Shown here piece after piece: positions 1-8,571 of a stretch of 64,000 nt of DNA; the first letter of the stretch is position 1, and each line of letters starts with the position of its first letter. The translations under genes were made by a program, and so were the position numbers. Below the pieces are notes generated by a model, which ran no database searches, had not been told where the DNA came from, and saw nothing but the letters and a program-made list of their open reading frames with translations. The stretch is from Corynebacterium auriscanis (lineage in GTDB: Bacteria; Actinomycetota; Actinomycetes; Mycobacteriales; Mycobacteriaceae). The stretch lies in contig NZ_CP047046.1 in the NCBI RefSeq assembly GCF_030408435.1, positions 1,718,572 to 1,782,571 on the forward strand, written 5' to 3'.

Positions 1-148
1 CTCGGCACTGCTCGCAGTGCACCAAATGCACCTTGGCACGATGCTCTGCTTTCGGGCTGAGCTCGTTGTCGACGAGCGCCGCGATGGCCTCGAGGGAGAG
101 GTGGTCCACGGACAGTTCACGATTGAAATCGTCCAAGAAAGATGCCAC
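1..148 (-). CDS. cseE: Anti-sigma factor for SigE (CseE/RseA type), 3' part outside window
   Basis: Only the first 49 codons are in the window. The GTG start at 148 is preceded by an AAAGGAG ribosome site seven bases upstream. The visible N-terminus ends in H-L-V-H-C-E-Q-C, the HxxxCxxC zinc-binding motif of zinc-associated anti-sigma (ZAS) domains. It lies 31 bp downstream of sigE on the same strand, the order known for sigE-cseE in Corynebacterium and sigE-rseA in mycobacteria. Inference: it binds SigE in the cytoplasm and releases it under surface or redox stress. The C-terminal part cannot be judged from this window. Confidence 0.85.
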   Translation of the reverse strand, partial: MASFLDDFNRELSVDHLSLEAIAALVDNELSPKAEHRAKVHLVHCEQCR

Positions 149-179
149 GACTACTCCTTTCTGGTGGCCAACCGCTGAC

Positions 180-773
180 TTAGCTTTTCACCGCTTCCGC
201 TGGCACGAACGTTAGCTGCCCAGCTTCGCGCTGCAGGTGACTGCGAAGCTGCGTACGGGCGCGGTGAATACGGGAACGAACTGTTCCCAATTTTAGACCC
301 AATGTACGGGAAATCTCGTCGTAGGTCATTCCCATGCCATCACACAGTACAACTGCAACACGGAATTCGGGCGACAGCTGGTCCAGCGCTTGCTCTAATG
401 CTGGATCGATATTATTCATCTCGTACGCCACGTCAGGAGCAGCGATCGTACCCTCTACTCTGTCGTAATCCTCGGGCAACTCCTCCATGCGGATGGTGGA
501 ACGTCGCCGGACCATATCGAGGAACAAGTTGGTGGTAATGCGATGCAACCAGCCTTCAAAAGTCCCCGGTTGGTAATTCTTCAGACTGCGAAATACCCGC
601 ATGAATGTGTCTTGGGTGAGGTCTTCGGCATCCTGCTGGTTGCCCGAGAGCCTGTACGCCAAGCGATACACACTATCGGCGTGTTCGTTAACCAACTGCT
701 CCCACGTTGGCATCTTTCCGATTCCGGCATCAAAATCCGCGGTACTAGCTCCGGCCGCAATCGAGTCACTCAT
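180..773 (-). CDS. sigE: ECF RNA polymerase sigma factor SigE
   Basis: This 197-aa protein has the two ECF domains. Sigma-2 (about residues 28-95) contains the region-2 core [17 protein letters not shown] and the [16 protein letters not shown] segment. Sigma-4 (about 125-180) has the helix-turn-helix [25 protein letters not shown] in its usual place (written here in parts: [12 protein letters not shown] then [11 protein letters not shown]). The length is typical. The anti-sigma gene follows directly, so the two probably form one operon. The ATG is preceded by CACAAT seven bases upstream, which fits a leaderless transcript, though the hexamer is a weak match to TANNNT. The family directs transcription of cell-envelope and heat stress genes. 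The divergent neighbour is a methyltransferase, as in mycobacteria (Rv1220c next to Rv1221). Confidence 0.93.
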   Translation of the reverse strand: MSDSIAAGASTADFDAGIGKMPTWEQLVNEHADSVYRLAYRLSGNQQDAEDLTQDTFMRVFRSLKNYQPGTFEGWLHRITTNLFLDMVRRRSTIRMEELPEDYDRVEGTIAAPDVAYEMNNIDPALEQALDQLSPEFRVAVVLCDGMGMTYDEISRTLGLKLGTVRSRIHRARTQLRSHLQREAGQLTFVPAEAVKS

Positions 774-960
774 GTCTCTTATTGTGACTTATTTCCCTCC
801 CAAAAATCTAATCTTGACCTGTTTCTTACCTGTGAATCTCAAACCTCGCCGGTCACAGCAGTCACGGCAGTTCACTCGCTTTTCTTTTTTCGACGCCACA
901 CGCAGACATGCCGCGTACCCAGCGCAATGTACCCGTATTCCTCCCCTAGGCTTGTCCCTT

Positions 961-1641
961 GTGAATGCCTCATCTGCTACCCCCGAACAAGCCATCGTCG
1001 CTCACGTCAACCGCACGGCGAACCACGATGAAGCGCTCCTCGTCGCAATAGAAGCCGCCGAGGAATTTGGGCTGATGTACCCAGACACGATTACGGGCGA
1101 ATTTCTTACACTCCTAGCCGCGCATGCTGGGAGCTCCGCGACTCTCGCTGGACACACCCCCACTGCAATCGTGATGAGCAGCGCATCCGGTGTGGTTGGA
1201 TCCTACTTATTCGCCGGCATGTCCGACGGTCACCTCACGTGCATTGAACCGGAGGTGCAATACCAACAGTTGGCGAAGGAAGCCTTTGCGGCATCCGGAA
1301 AGCGACCCAACAGCTTCCGCTTTCTCCCTAGCTCCCCACTCGATGTTGTGAGCCGCCTCGCGCAGGAAAGCTACGATCTCGCCGTAGCTGAAGCCCATGA
1401 GGAAGACCTCATTCCACTGGTGAAAGCCACGCTACCCGCGCTCCGACCGGGTGGCTTGATCATCCTCATGGACACGCTGGTTGATGGCCTCATTGGCGAT
1501 GAGTCCCGCACGGACCGGCAAACCACGGCGGCTCGGGAAGCAGACGAGTTCTTCCGCGAGCTGCAGGACGTTCAGGTTTCGCGCCTACCCTTGGGCGCGG
1601 GGCTAACGTTGCTAACAAAGGTCAGCGCCCCGCAGAACTAA
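961..1641 (+). CDS. SAM-dependent O-methyltransferase (Rv1220c-like)
   Basis: This 226-aa protein resembles the class I SAM O-methyltransferase family that sits divergent to sigE in mycobacteria and corynebacteria. Visible marks are the glycine-bearing motif I region (SSASGVVGSYLFAGM), the acidic end of strand beta2 (LTCIEPE), and LRPGGLIILMDTLVDG, the post-motif segment with the typical beta4 Asp. I chose GTG 961 because TAGGCT lies at 947-952, eight bases upstream, which fits a leaderless promoter. The longer open frame from 601 runs through the sigE promoter region and antisense to sigE. The physiological substrate is unknown. The last codons and the stop are copied in the tandem repeat that follows. 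Confidence 0.85.
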   Translation: MNASSATPEQAIVAHVNRTANHDEALLVAIEAAEEFGLMYPDTITGEFLTLLAAHAGSSATLAGHTPTAIVMSSASGVVGSYLFAGMSDGHLTCIEPEVQYQQLAKEAFAASGKRPNSFRFLPSSPLDVVSRLAQESYDLAVAEAHEEDLIPLVKATLPALRPGGLIILMDTLVDGLIGDESRTDRQTTAAREADEFFRELQDVQVSRLPLGAGLTLLTKVSAPQN

Positions 1642-1720
1642 CGCAGCCAATCAGCGCCCCGCAGAGCTAACGCAGCCAATCAGCGCACCGCAGAGCTAAC
1701 GCAGCTGATCAGCTCACCGC
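1623..1720. repeat. 29-bp tandem repeat at the methyltransferase 3' end
   Basis: Three 29-bp copies start at 1623, 1652 and 1681 and a degraded fourth begins at 1710. The first copy contains the last codons and TAA stop of the methyltransferase gene, and later copies carry the same CAGA[AG]CTAACGCAGC core. The unit therefore looks like a duplicated gene end rather than an independent element. Confidence 0.85.
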
Positions 1721-1799
1721 GCAACAAGCTGAGCGAGGTGAATCTTCACGGCGCTGAGCTTCAGCCTGCTGCGTCTACCCCCAGTTCGAGAACCCGAGG

Positions 1800-3017
1800 C
1801 TAAACCCGCTGGTTCTTTCCAATACAGACCACGCCGTCATCAGAGACCTTGAACCGTTGCTCATCCAACGAGCGGTCCACGCCGACAATCTGACCGTCGG
1901 AGATGACAACGTTTTTGTCGATGATTGCGTGACGTACAACCGCACCCTTACCGATACGCACGCCAGGCATGATCACACAGCCTTCCACTGTTGCGCCCTC
2001 ATCCACAATCACATTCTCGCTCAGCACGGAGTTACGAACGGTACCGGCGGAAATGATGCAACCCGCCGAAACCATGGACGACTGCGCGATACCGCCCTTG
2101 ACGAACTTGGCCGGTGGCAAGTTACCGGTCTCCGCAGTGTGAATTGGCCACTGCTGGTTATACAGGTTGAAGATTGGGTGAACGCTAATGAGGTCCATGT
2201 GCGCTTCGTAGAAAGCATCCACCGTACCCACGTCACGCCAGTATCCCTTGTCGCGGTCGGTTTCACCTGGCACGTAGTTCGAGGAGAAGTCGTAGACCTG
2301 CGCCTGTCCCTTATCGACGAGCATAGGGATGATGTCGCCACCCATATCGTGATTGGAAGCTTCATTCTCGGAATCTTCCAACAGCGCTTCAATCAGCGCT
2401 TGAGCAGTGAACACATAGTTACCCATCGAGGCGAATGAGACTTCCGAATCATCCGGCACGCTCGGAGGATCCGCCGGCTTCTCCAAGAATCGCTCGATCC
2501 GACCGTCATCACCGGCCTGAATCACGCCGAACGCGGTGGCGTCGTACCTAGGCACCCGAAGGCCTGCGACCGTAACCCCAGCACCGGACTCTATGTGCTC
2601 CTTGACCATTTGCGCAGGGTCCATGCGGTACACGTGATCCGCACCGAAGACGATGATGTAATCCGGCTGCTCATCGTAAACCAAGTTAAGGGACTGCAAG
2701 ATCGCGTCGGCACTACCGGTAAACCAGCGCTTGCCAAGACGTTGCTGTGCCGGGACTGGAGTGATGTATTGTCCGGCGAGACCCGACAACTGCCACGATT
2801 GGGAAATGTGGCGGTCAAGGGAGTGGGATTTGTACTGGGTCAGCACACAGATCTTGTAGTAGCCGGCGTTGACCAAGTTGGACAGTACAAAGTCGATCAA
2901 GCGGTAGTTGCCACCGAAGGGAACTGCCGGCTTCGCGCGGTCAGCGGTAAAGGGGAAAAGGCGCTTACCTTCACCACCCGCCAGAACGATGGACAAGACG
3001 TTCGGAGTGTTCTTCAC
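1800..3017 (-). CDS. glgC: Glucose-1-phosphate adenylyltransferase (ADP-glucose pyrophosphorylase)
   Basis: GlgC makes ADP-glucose from ATP and glucose 1-phosphate, the first committed step of glycogen and alpha-glucan synthesis. The N-terminal nucleotidyltransferase domain starts with [13 protein letters not shown] and [20 protein letters not shown] marks the metal and substrate region, and the C-terminus is the left-handed beta-helix with isoleucine-rich hexapeptides ([17 protein letters not shown]). From GTG 3017 it has 405 residues, the usual size. TACGGT at 3030-3025 lies exactly seven bases before this GTG, supporting a leaderless start; an ATG at 3110 is possible but adds an unconserved extension. 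It is divergent from glgA, so the two genes share a 146-bp control region. Confidence 0.93.
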   Translation of the reverse strand: MKNTPNVLSIVLAGGEGKRLFPFTADRAKPAVPFGGNYRLIDFVLSNLVNAGYYKICVLTQYKSHSLDRHISQSWQLSGLAGQYITPVPAQQRLGKRWFTGSADAILQSLNLVYDEQPDYIIVFGADHVYRMDPAQMVKEHIESGAGVTVAGLRVPRYDATAFGVIQAGDDGRIERFLEKPADPPSVPDDSEVSFASMGNYVFTAQALIEALLEDSENEASNHDMGGDIIPMLVDKGQAQVYDFSSNYVPGETDRDKGYWRDVGTVDAFYEAHMDLISVHPIFNLYNQQWPIHTAETGNLPPAKFVKGGIAQSSMVSAGCIISAGTVRNSVLSENVIVDEGATVEGCVIMPGVRIGKGAVVRHAIIDKNVVISDGQIVGVDRSLDEQRFKVSDDGVVCIGKNQRV

Positions 3018-3163
3018 ACCTCCCACCGTAATGGCGCGCGCGGAGTTTTGCTTGGCGAAATCGATCACATCACTTTTGCGGGGGAACCCTTTGACTTCCG
3101 GCCTACCCAAACAGGGTGGCTTACGACGGGAAACTTGTTCAAGCGTGGCTTAAAGTCATAGGT

Positions 3164-4357
3164 ATGCGTATCGCGATGCTGACCAAAGAATACCCACCGG
3201 AGATTTACGGCGGAGCCGGCGTGCACGTTACCGAATTGGTACGGCACATGCGTGAATTGGAGACTGTCGACGTCCACTGCATGGGTGGTCCTCGCCAAGA
3301 AGAAAACGTCTACGTTCATGGCGTGGACCCAGAATTGAAAAACGCCAATGCTTCCGTGCAGACCCTCTCCACGGGTCTGCGCATGGCAAACCAGCTCAAT
3401 GCAGGTGGGCCCGTAGATGTGGTGCATTCTCACACGTGGTACACCGGCCTCGGTGGCCATGTTGGCGCGCTGCTTAATGAGATCCCGCACGTAGCCACCG
3501 CGCACTCCCTAGAGCCACACCGCCCGTGGAAGCGCGAACAGCTCGGGGGAGGCTACCTAGTGTCCTCGTGGTCGGAAAAGAACGCAATGGAAAAAGCCGA
3601 TGCAGTAATCGCGGTCTCAGCCAAGATGAAAGAGGCGATTCTAGATGCCTACCCAGCCATCGATCCGGATCGCATTCACGTAGTACTCAACGGCATTGAT
3701 TCGCAGTTGTGGCAGCCCCGCCCCATTTTCGCCGAGGCCGCAGAGACCACGGGCCGCTCCGTCTTGCAGGAAATTGGTGTTGACCCCTCCCGCCCCATCG
3801 TCAGCTTCGTCGGTCGCATCACGCGCCAAAAGGGTGTACCACACCTATTGCGTGCGATACGCCACATGGATAGCGAGATCCAGGTTGTCTTATGTGCAGG
3901 CGCACCGGACACCCCGGAAATCGAGGCGGAGGTTACCGGCTTGGTCGAAGAGCTGCAGTCCAGCCGCGATGGCGTGTTCTGGGTCAAGGAAATGCTACCC
4001 AAGGAAAACTTGCAGGAAATCCTCACGGCGTCCGATGTATTCCTCTGCCCTTCCATCTATGAACCCCTCGGCATCGTGAACTTGGAGGCCATGGCCTGCG
4101 GAACGGCAGTTGTCGCATCGGATGTGGGTGGCATTCCCGAGGTTGTGGTGGATGGCTCCACCGGCACTTTGGTTCATTACGACGCCCACGAGGCCGAAGC
4201 CTTCGAGCAGGACTTGGCTCGCGCTACCAATGACCTGGTTGCCGACCGCCACAAAGTACGCGCTTTTGGGCAGGCTGGGCGTGACCGCGCTGTGGATACT
4301 TTCAGTTGGGCCACGATCGCTCAACAAACTGTGGACGTATACCGTTCGTTGCTGTAG
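3164..4357 (+). CDS. glgA: Glycogen synthase / maltose-1-phosphate synthase (GT4 type)
   Basis: This is a 397-aa GT-B glycosyltransferase. The N-terminal Rossmann half opens with LTKEYPPEIYGGAGVHV. The C-terminal half has the donor-site GRITRQKGV and the E-x7-E motif EPLGIVNLE followed by AMACGTAVVAS. Its size and sequence type are those of actinobacterial GlgA/GlgM (Rv1212c-like), which uses the ADP-glucose made by GlgC. In mycobacteria this family makes maltose 1-phosphate, so the exact acceptor here is uncertain. TAAAGT at 3151-3156 sits seven bases before the ATG, so the transcript is probably leaderless. Confidence 0.92.
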   Translation: MRIAMLTKEYPPEIYGGAGVHVTELVRHMRELETVDVHCMGGPRQEENVYVHGVDPELKNANASVQTLSTGLRMANQLNAGGPVDVVHSHTWYTGLGGHVGALLNEIPHVATAHSLEPHRPWKREQLGGGYLVSSWSEKNAMEKADAVIAVSAKMKEAILDAYPAIDPDRIHVVLNGIDSQLWQPRPIFAEAAETTGRSVLQEIGVDPSRPIVSFVGRITRQKGVPHLLRAIRHMDSEIQVVLCAGAPDTPEIEAEVTGLVEELQSSRDGVFWVKEMLPKENLQEILTASDVFLCPSIYEPLGIVNLEAMACGTAVVASDVGGIPEVVVDGSTGTLVHYDAHEAEAFEQDLARATNDLVADRHKVRAFGQAGRDRAVDTFSWATIAQQTVDVYRSLL

Positions 4358-4456
4358 CGGATACGCCCACCCCTCCCCTAATAACCACCTCAGATAGTTG
4401 TTTGGGGGTTCTAAGGACCCCGACCCGCGTCAGCGTTCACTGGTATACATGGGGAC

Positions 4457-5965
4457 ATGGAAAACTCCCTCCGCTTAAACCGCCCGGAGTTGCACATCAC
4501 TGCAGAAACCGGTGTGCTCGAAGCTCCGGCTGGCGCCATCTTCGCCGATGGCGCCATTCACGTGTTCCACCAGTTTCGGCCCACCCCGACTTCCGGGGCG
4601 AAGTGGGCGCACCAGGTAGCTTCCTCCGTGGCCTACGACTGGGACGTTTGCGATGATGTTCTGGCCCCCGAAGGCGATGAAATCGATATCCTAGCCGGAT
4701 CGTCGGTAGGCACGGACGAGGGCGTCGAACTATTTTTTGTTAGCACCACTGCCGACCAGAGTGAGGCAACCGGTCGCGGTGAGCTTCTAGGGTCAGAGAT
4801 TGACCACGGGGATAAAGGGGCGCGCCAATTCCAGATCCAGCGTGCAGCGATCGACAACATCTCAGAAATGATTGATGTTTCGGACGATCCGTCCACAATC
4901 GACCCGCACGTCCGCCGCTTAGGCCCCATCTCGATTGACGATTCAGCCTACGCAGTACGCAATCTAGTGACACCGTGTGTGATCCCCCATGAGCAATTCG
5001 GTGGCTGGGTCATGGTGGCGTTGGCTCTGGAGGGTGAAACCGAAGCACGTATCGTGGTGTTGAGCTCTACTGATCGCCAGAACTGGAAGGTTGAGGGGCC
5101 ATTGCAGCTTGAAGGGAACGCAAAGCTGCCCACGAGCCGACCATTCGCACCGCGCATCGTCCGAATGGACGATGTTGTAACCGGTGAGGCCAAGGATGTC
5201 GTTGTGGTGACCTTCCCCAACGAATCTACGCCGTCGCGCGAGACCGCTGGCTATCTAGTGGGAACACTGCAGGGCAACACCCTGCACGTCTCCACCGATT
5301 TCCGACCGCTCGATTTCGGTCCGGATTTCACTCGACCTCGCATAATCCAAGGCGAAAGCACCGTTATGTTTGGTCTAGTAGGAACGCATCCGCAAGCTGT
5401 GGGTGTGGACTCGTGGGCCAACTGCCTATCGGCGCCCCGTCATCTGACATTGGCCGATGGCAAGCTCTACCAAGACATCGTGGGTGCTCCCGCTGCCGTT
5501 CGCGGGTTCTCCGACTACGGAATCATCTACACCGCGCAACTGGATGCTAGCCAGGGCAAGGTCGTGGCCGATCTAGTTAACCAAGACGGGAAGGTAGTGC
5601 TGACGATCACCTACGCGGCAAACGAAATTAGTATTGCCCGTAACGGGGTGAACACAGTCAGTGCGCCTTTGGACGACGCGGACAGCGATACCTTGGCGAT
5701 CTTCGTTGACGGGCCGGTGTGTGAAGTATTCGCTGATGGCGGGTCTGCCACGTTGACCAGCACGGTACTCTCCGAGCAACCCGCTAGTGCCATTGAAGTC
5801 AAAGCGCACGATGGCGCAAAGGTCATCGCCAGCATGCGCACTAAGGGCAAGGAAATCCAGCGACGCAACGCTGGACTAACTTCGCCAGAGGAGCAAGAGC
5901 GCTTTATGCGCGAAGCTCTGCTCGCGGACCGCGAGCTCGCAACGGGCGTGGACGAGGAACTGTAG
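4457..5965 (+). CDS. GH32-fold protein lacking the catalytic triad
   Basis: This 502-aa protein has the layout of glycoside hydrolase family 32 (levanase/invertase): an N-terminal beta-propeller and a C-terminal beta-sandwich. GH32 landmarks are recognisable. DGAIHVFHQFRP matches the substrate-pocket strand, LDFGPDFTRPRII and SAPRHLTLADGKLYQ match the central region, and FVDGPVCEVFADGG matches the sandwich. The three catalytic motifs are changed, though. The nucleophile motif NDPNG reads EAPAG (Asp to Ala at residue 23), RDP reads VTP, and the acid/base EC site aligns with FA. These alignments are by eye. Inference: a non-hydrolytic sugar-binding protein. No signal peptide is evident. TATACA lies seven bases before the ATG. 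It follows glgA in the same direction. Confidence 0.75.
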   Translation: MENSLRLNRPELHITAETGVLEAPAGAIFADGAIHVFHQFRPTPTSGAKWAHQVASSVAYDWDVCDDVLAPEGDEIDILAGSSVGTDEGVELFFVSTTADQSEATGRGELLGSEIDHGDKGARQFQIQRAAIDNISEMIDVSDDPSTIDPHVRRLGPISIDDSAYAVRNLVTPCVIPHEQFGGWVMVALALEGETEARIVVLSSTDRQNWKVEGPLQLEGNAKLPTSRPFAPRIVRMDDVVTGEAKDVVVVTFPNESTPSRETAGYLVGTLQGNTLHVSTDFRPLDFGPDFTRPRIIQGESTVMFGLVGTHPQAVGVDSWANCLSAPRHLTLADGKLYQDIVGAPAAVRGFSDYGIIYTAQLDASQGKVVADLVNQDGKVVLTITYAANEISIARNGVNTVSAPLDDADSDTLAIFVDGPVCEVFADGGSATLTSTVLSEQPASAIEVKAHDGAKVIASMRTKGKEIQRRNAGLTSPEEQERFMREALLADRELATGVDEEL

Positions 5966-5993
5966 TGTTCACTCAGCTGCTGCCCCATTGCGG

Positions 5994-6323
5994 TTGGTAG
6001 CAGTTCCGCCCTGGGGCACCCCGGTGTTGGTAGCAGTTCCGCCCTCGGGCATCCCGATATTGGTAACAGTTCCACCCTCGGGCACCCCGATATTGGTAAC
6101 AGTTCCACCCTCGGGCACCCCGATGTTGGTAGCAATTCCACCCTCGGGCACCCCGATATTGGTAACAGTTCCACCCTCGGGCACCCCGATATTGGTAACA
6201 GTTCCACCCTCGGGCACCCCGATATTGGTAACAGTTCCACCCTCGGGCACCCCGATATTGGTAACAGTTCCACCCTCGGGCACCCCGATATTGGTAGCAG
6301 TTCCACCCTCGGGCACCCCGATA
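5994..6323. repeat. 33-bp tandem repeat, ten copies
   Basis: Ten copies with a period of exactly 33 bp begin 28 bp after the stop of the GH32-like gene. The core reads GTTCCACCCTCGGGCACCCC. Because 33 is a multiple of three, long frames stay open on both strands. I treat these as by-products, since there is no convincing ribosome site or conserved non-repeat protein. Confidence 0.9.
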
Positions 6324-6346
6324 ACGAACGATATGGGGACGGGGTG

Positions 6347-6467
6347 TCCACCGCCCATCTCACCGAAGCACCCACCGCCCACATCCCACCGAAGCACCCA
6401 CCGCCCACATCCCACCGAAGCACCCACCGCCCACATCCCACCGAAGCACCCACCGCCCACTCGCTAG
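6347..6467. repeat. 26-bp tandem repeat next to a palindrome
   Basis: One degenerate copy (6347-6370), three exact 26-bp copies at 6371, 6397 and 6423, and a partial one at 6449 share the core CCACCGCCCACATCCCACC. The array ends just before the left arm of a palindrome (6475). This repeats the architecture seen three times at 52.5-53.5 kb. Confidence 0.85.
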
Positions 6468-6499
6468 TACGCAAAATGTGCAGCAGAACTCTGACAAAA

Positions 6500-8026
6500 T
6501 GCGGCGGTGGGGTCTAGTGGTGAATGCAACACCCTGATTTGTTCATGAGGTGTTGATTATGTCCTACACTCCCGATCCTGCTGTTGTTGCTGCTTTCGAC
6601 CTGATCGCGAACCACCGCTACAGCGCACTGCACGCAGCCCAAGCCACTGGCTGTACCGACCGTGCGTTGCGGGACTACATCACAAGCCAAGGTGCGCGCC
6701 TTGCGCGGGGACGTGGTGGTGGTGGTCTTGCCACCCACAAGACAACCACCCAGATGATGGTCATGTTCTTAGCATGTGCTGGGCGAAGTGATCACGATAT
6801 TGCCGCCAGAACTGGTGTCCACCCAGTTACCGTGTACCGGTGGGTACATAATTCTGTCATGCCTGTGCCCCGCCCGTCGGTATCGTCGACAAGTAACCGT
6901 GATCAACCCATTGTGTTGTCAGTAGACCCCGTGGTGGTGAATTATCAGCCAGCGACAGTCAAAGTCGGCCGGGGTATGCGCTTAACCGCGTTCGACAGGG
7001 TCTACATCAAGTTTTGCCTAGATCAGAGTTATTCCATCCGCCGCACCGCCCGACAACTCGGCAGGCATCCCAGCGTGATCAGCCGCGAGGTCACCCGCAA
7101 CAGTATCGACGGGGTGTATCACCCACTGATAGCCCAGCAACGCAGCATCGATGCAGCCAAACGCCCGAAACCGCGAAAACTTGATGCTCATACCACGTTA
7201 CGACGTATCGTCATTCGACTGCTTGAACCGGCAGGTCTCACCGAAACGTATCGTAGCTAGGCTGAAACGTTTATCCGGCATTCATCAGGAGTTGACCTTG
7301 TCACACGAAACGATGTACCAAGCCCTCTACGTCCAAGCAGCTGGTGGGCTACGCCATGAGTTAACCGTCGACTACGCCCTTTCGATCAGGTCGCACAGGA
7401 CGACGACCCCGCTCGAAGCTACCGACTCGCGGGCGCGGGGCGAAACCATGGGTTCATGGCGCGACAATACTCCACCCGCCCACCACACGCTGCTGACCGG
7501 GCAGTGCCAGGACATTGGGAAGGTGACCTCGTGTGAGGCGCTCAGGGTGGAAAGCACGCGATCATCACCTTGATAGAACGGCATAGCCGGTTGTTCATGG
7601 CTAGGTTGTTAACCACCGATCACACGTCCCAGACCGTGGTCACCGCGTTGAAAGACATGCTCGGGCAGATCAACCAGATGGCTATCGCCCCAGACCGTCG
7701 CGTCCAGACCCTGACCTGGGATCAGGGCGCGGAAATGGATGCCAGTGGTCAGCTGGCCGAACATTTTGAGGGGTTGAAGCTCTACTTCTGCGATCCGCAC
7801 TCCCCATGGCAGCGGCCGAGTAACGAGAATATTAATGCCGAGCTACGCCGATTCATTCCGAAAGGCACCGATCTTGCCACGGTGACCCATGAGCAACTCC
7901 AGGAATATGAAGACCTCATCAACGACACTCCACGGGTGGTGCTAGATGGACTGACCCCGAGGGAAGTATTCTTTAACCTCGATCCATCCGAAGATGTTGC
8001 ATTCACCGCCTGACCCTTCCCGGCAG
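6500..8026 (+). mobile_element. Decayed IS30-family insertion sequence
   Basis: The ends are deduced from the point where the palindromic target sequence is interrupted, giving about 1527 bp. Reading inward, both ends have GGGTC at about the same offset, but the terminal inverted repeat is poor. The 7-9-base loop of the intact palindromes is missing or replaced, so no target duplication can be assigned. The element carries one transposase gene, which is broken (see the pseudogene). IS30-family elements are known for insertion into palindromic hot spots, which fits this site. Confidence 0.8.
6559..8013 (+). pseudogene. IS30-family transposase, frameshifted
   Basis: The ATG at 6559 opens a frame with an N-terminal helix-turn-helix, then the IS30 hallmark SIRRTARQLGRHPSVISREV and the AKRPKPRKL segment. 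This frame ends at 7260. Matching family sequence continues in a second frame (about 7225-7400: SHETMYQALYVQ), then returns to the first frame as DRAVPGHWEGDLV, where an in-frame TGA interrupts at 7534-7536. The rest, from 7570 on, holds LTWDQGAEMD and FCDPHSPWQR with NENINAELRR, the second and third DDE blocks, ending at 8013. At least two frameshifts and one nonsense codon make it inactive. Confidence 0.9.
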
Positions 8027-8059
8027 TTTTGTTGGACTTCTGCTGCACATTCATTGGTC

Positions 8060-8230
8060 AACGTGAGAATACCGGCACCGGGACGTTCGAAAGAACCTCC
8101 TATACCCTTCCCGAATTCGCCTCCTGCAACCCGAACAATCTCACCCGCGGAGTTGACAACCTCTATGGGGACCCCTGGTTCCACAGTGGTCACGGACCCG
8201 GGCTTCGCAGTTGCTGTAGGCTCCGCTGCC
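8060..8230 (-). pseudogene. Possible remnant of an exported-protein gene
   Basis: A minus-strand frame opening after a TAG near 8233 reads naturally: TATAKPGSVTTVEPGVPIEV and NSAGEIVRVAGGEFGKGIGG. It then runs into sequence belonging to the palindromic repeat tail. No start codon with a ribosome site is visible and the frame ends inside the repeat and IS. It may be the truncated end of a lipoprotein-like gene. I do not recognise the family. The remaining sequence up to 8390 includes two imperfect copies of a unit with CGACAAAGCT[AG][TC]TGCCGAC. Confidence 0.3.
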
Positions 8231-8390
8231 TAGTTGTGCATCGATATGTTGGCCCACTTGTTTGCACCCGACAAAGCTATTGCCGACAGCACCACCAACG
8301 CAGTTCCCACCGACAAAGCTGCTGCCGACAGCAACACCAACGCGGTTGCGGTCAACGTCGCCGTTCCGGATATACCACGTTAAGCAATTA

Positions 8391-8436
8391 AAATGTGCCC
8401 TCGGGGCTCCTTCATGGGGGCGCCGAGGGCACATTT
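8391..8436. terminator. Long hairpin, probable bidirectional terminator
   Basis: AAATGTGCCCTCGG at 8391 pairs perfectly over 14 bases with CCGAGGGCACATTT ending at 8436, around an 18-base loop. It lies between the IS region and the convergent 3' end of the methyltransferase gene at 8572. The T-tract lies within the stem. Confidence 0.6.
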
Positions 8437-8571
8437 CTCCTTCCAAGACGAGGCAAACACCACACTTACCTCATCCACCACAGCGAGGGCTCGAGCAACC
8501 AACCACCTTCACATGATGCGAGCCCTCACCGTTGACTCTAACGCACTCCGCGTAAGTTTCTAAGCTGAAAC

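Larger units (their letters stand above)
6475..8051. repeat. 58-bp-type palindromic repeat, split by an IS element
   Basis: The left arm occupies 6475-6499 and the right arm 8027-8051, each 25 bp and starting or ending with AATGTGCAGCAGAA or its complement. The same two arms lie seven to nine bases apart in three intact copies at 52842, 53094 and 53430. The 1.53 kb between the arms here is an IS30-type element inserted at the palindrome centre. The flank after the right arm also matches the flanks of the intact copies (CAACGTGAGAATACCGGCAC against CAACGCGAAAACACCGGCAC). Confidence 0.85.

Noticed and set aside
5994..6323. CRISPR array
   Set aside because: Units are contiguous with no unique spacers, and no cas genes are present. 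The same holds for the arrays at 52.5-53.5 kb and 55.5 kb.
5969..6474. Minus-strand frames of 163 and 287 residues and a plus-strand frame of 159 residues over the 33-bp repeat
   Set aside because: They arise from a repeat period divisible by three, have no convincing ribosome site or promoter, and the longest one runs antisense into the GH32-like gene.
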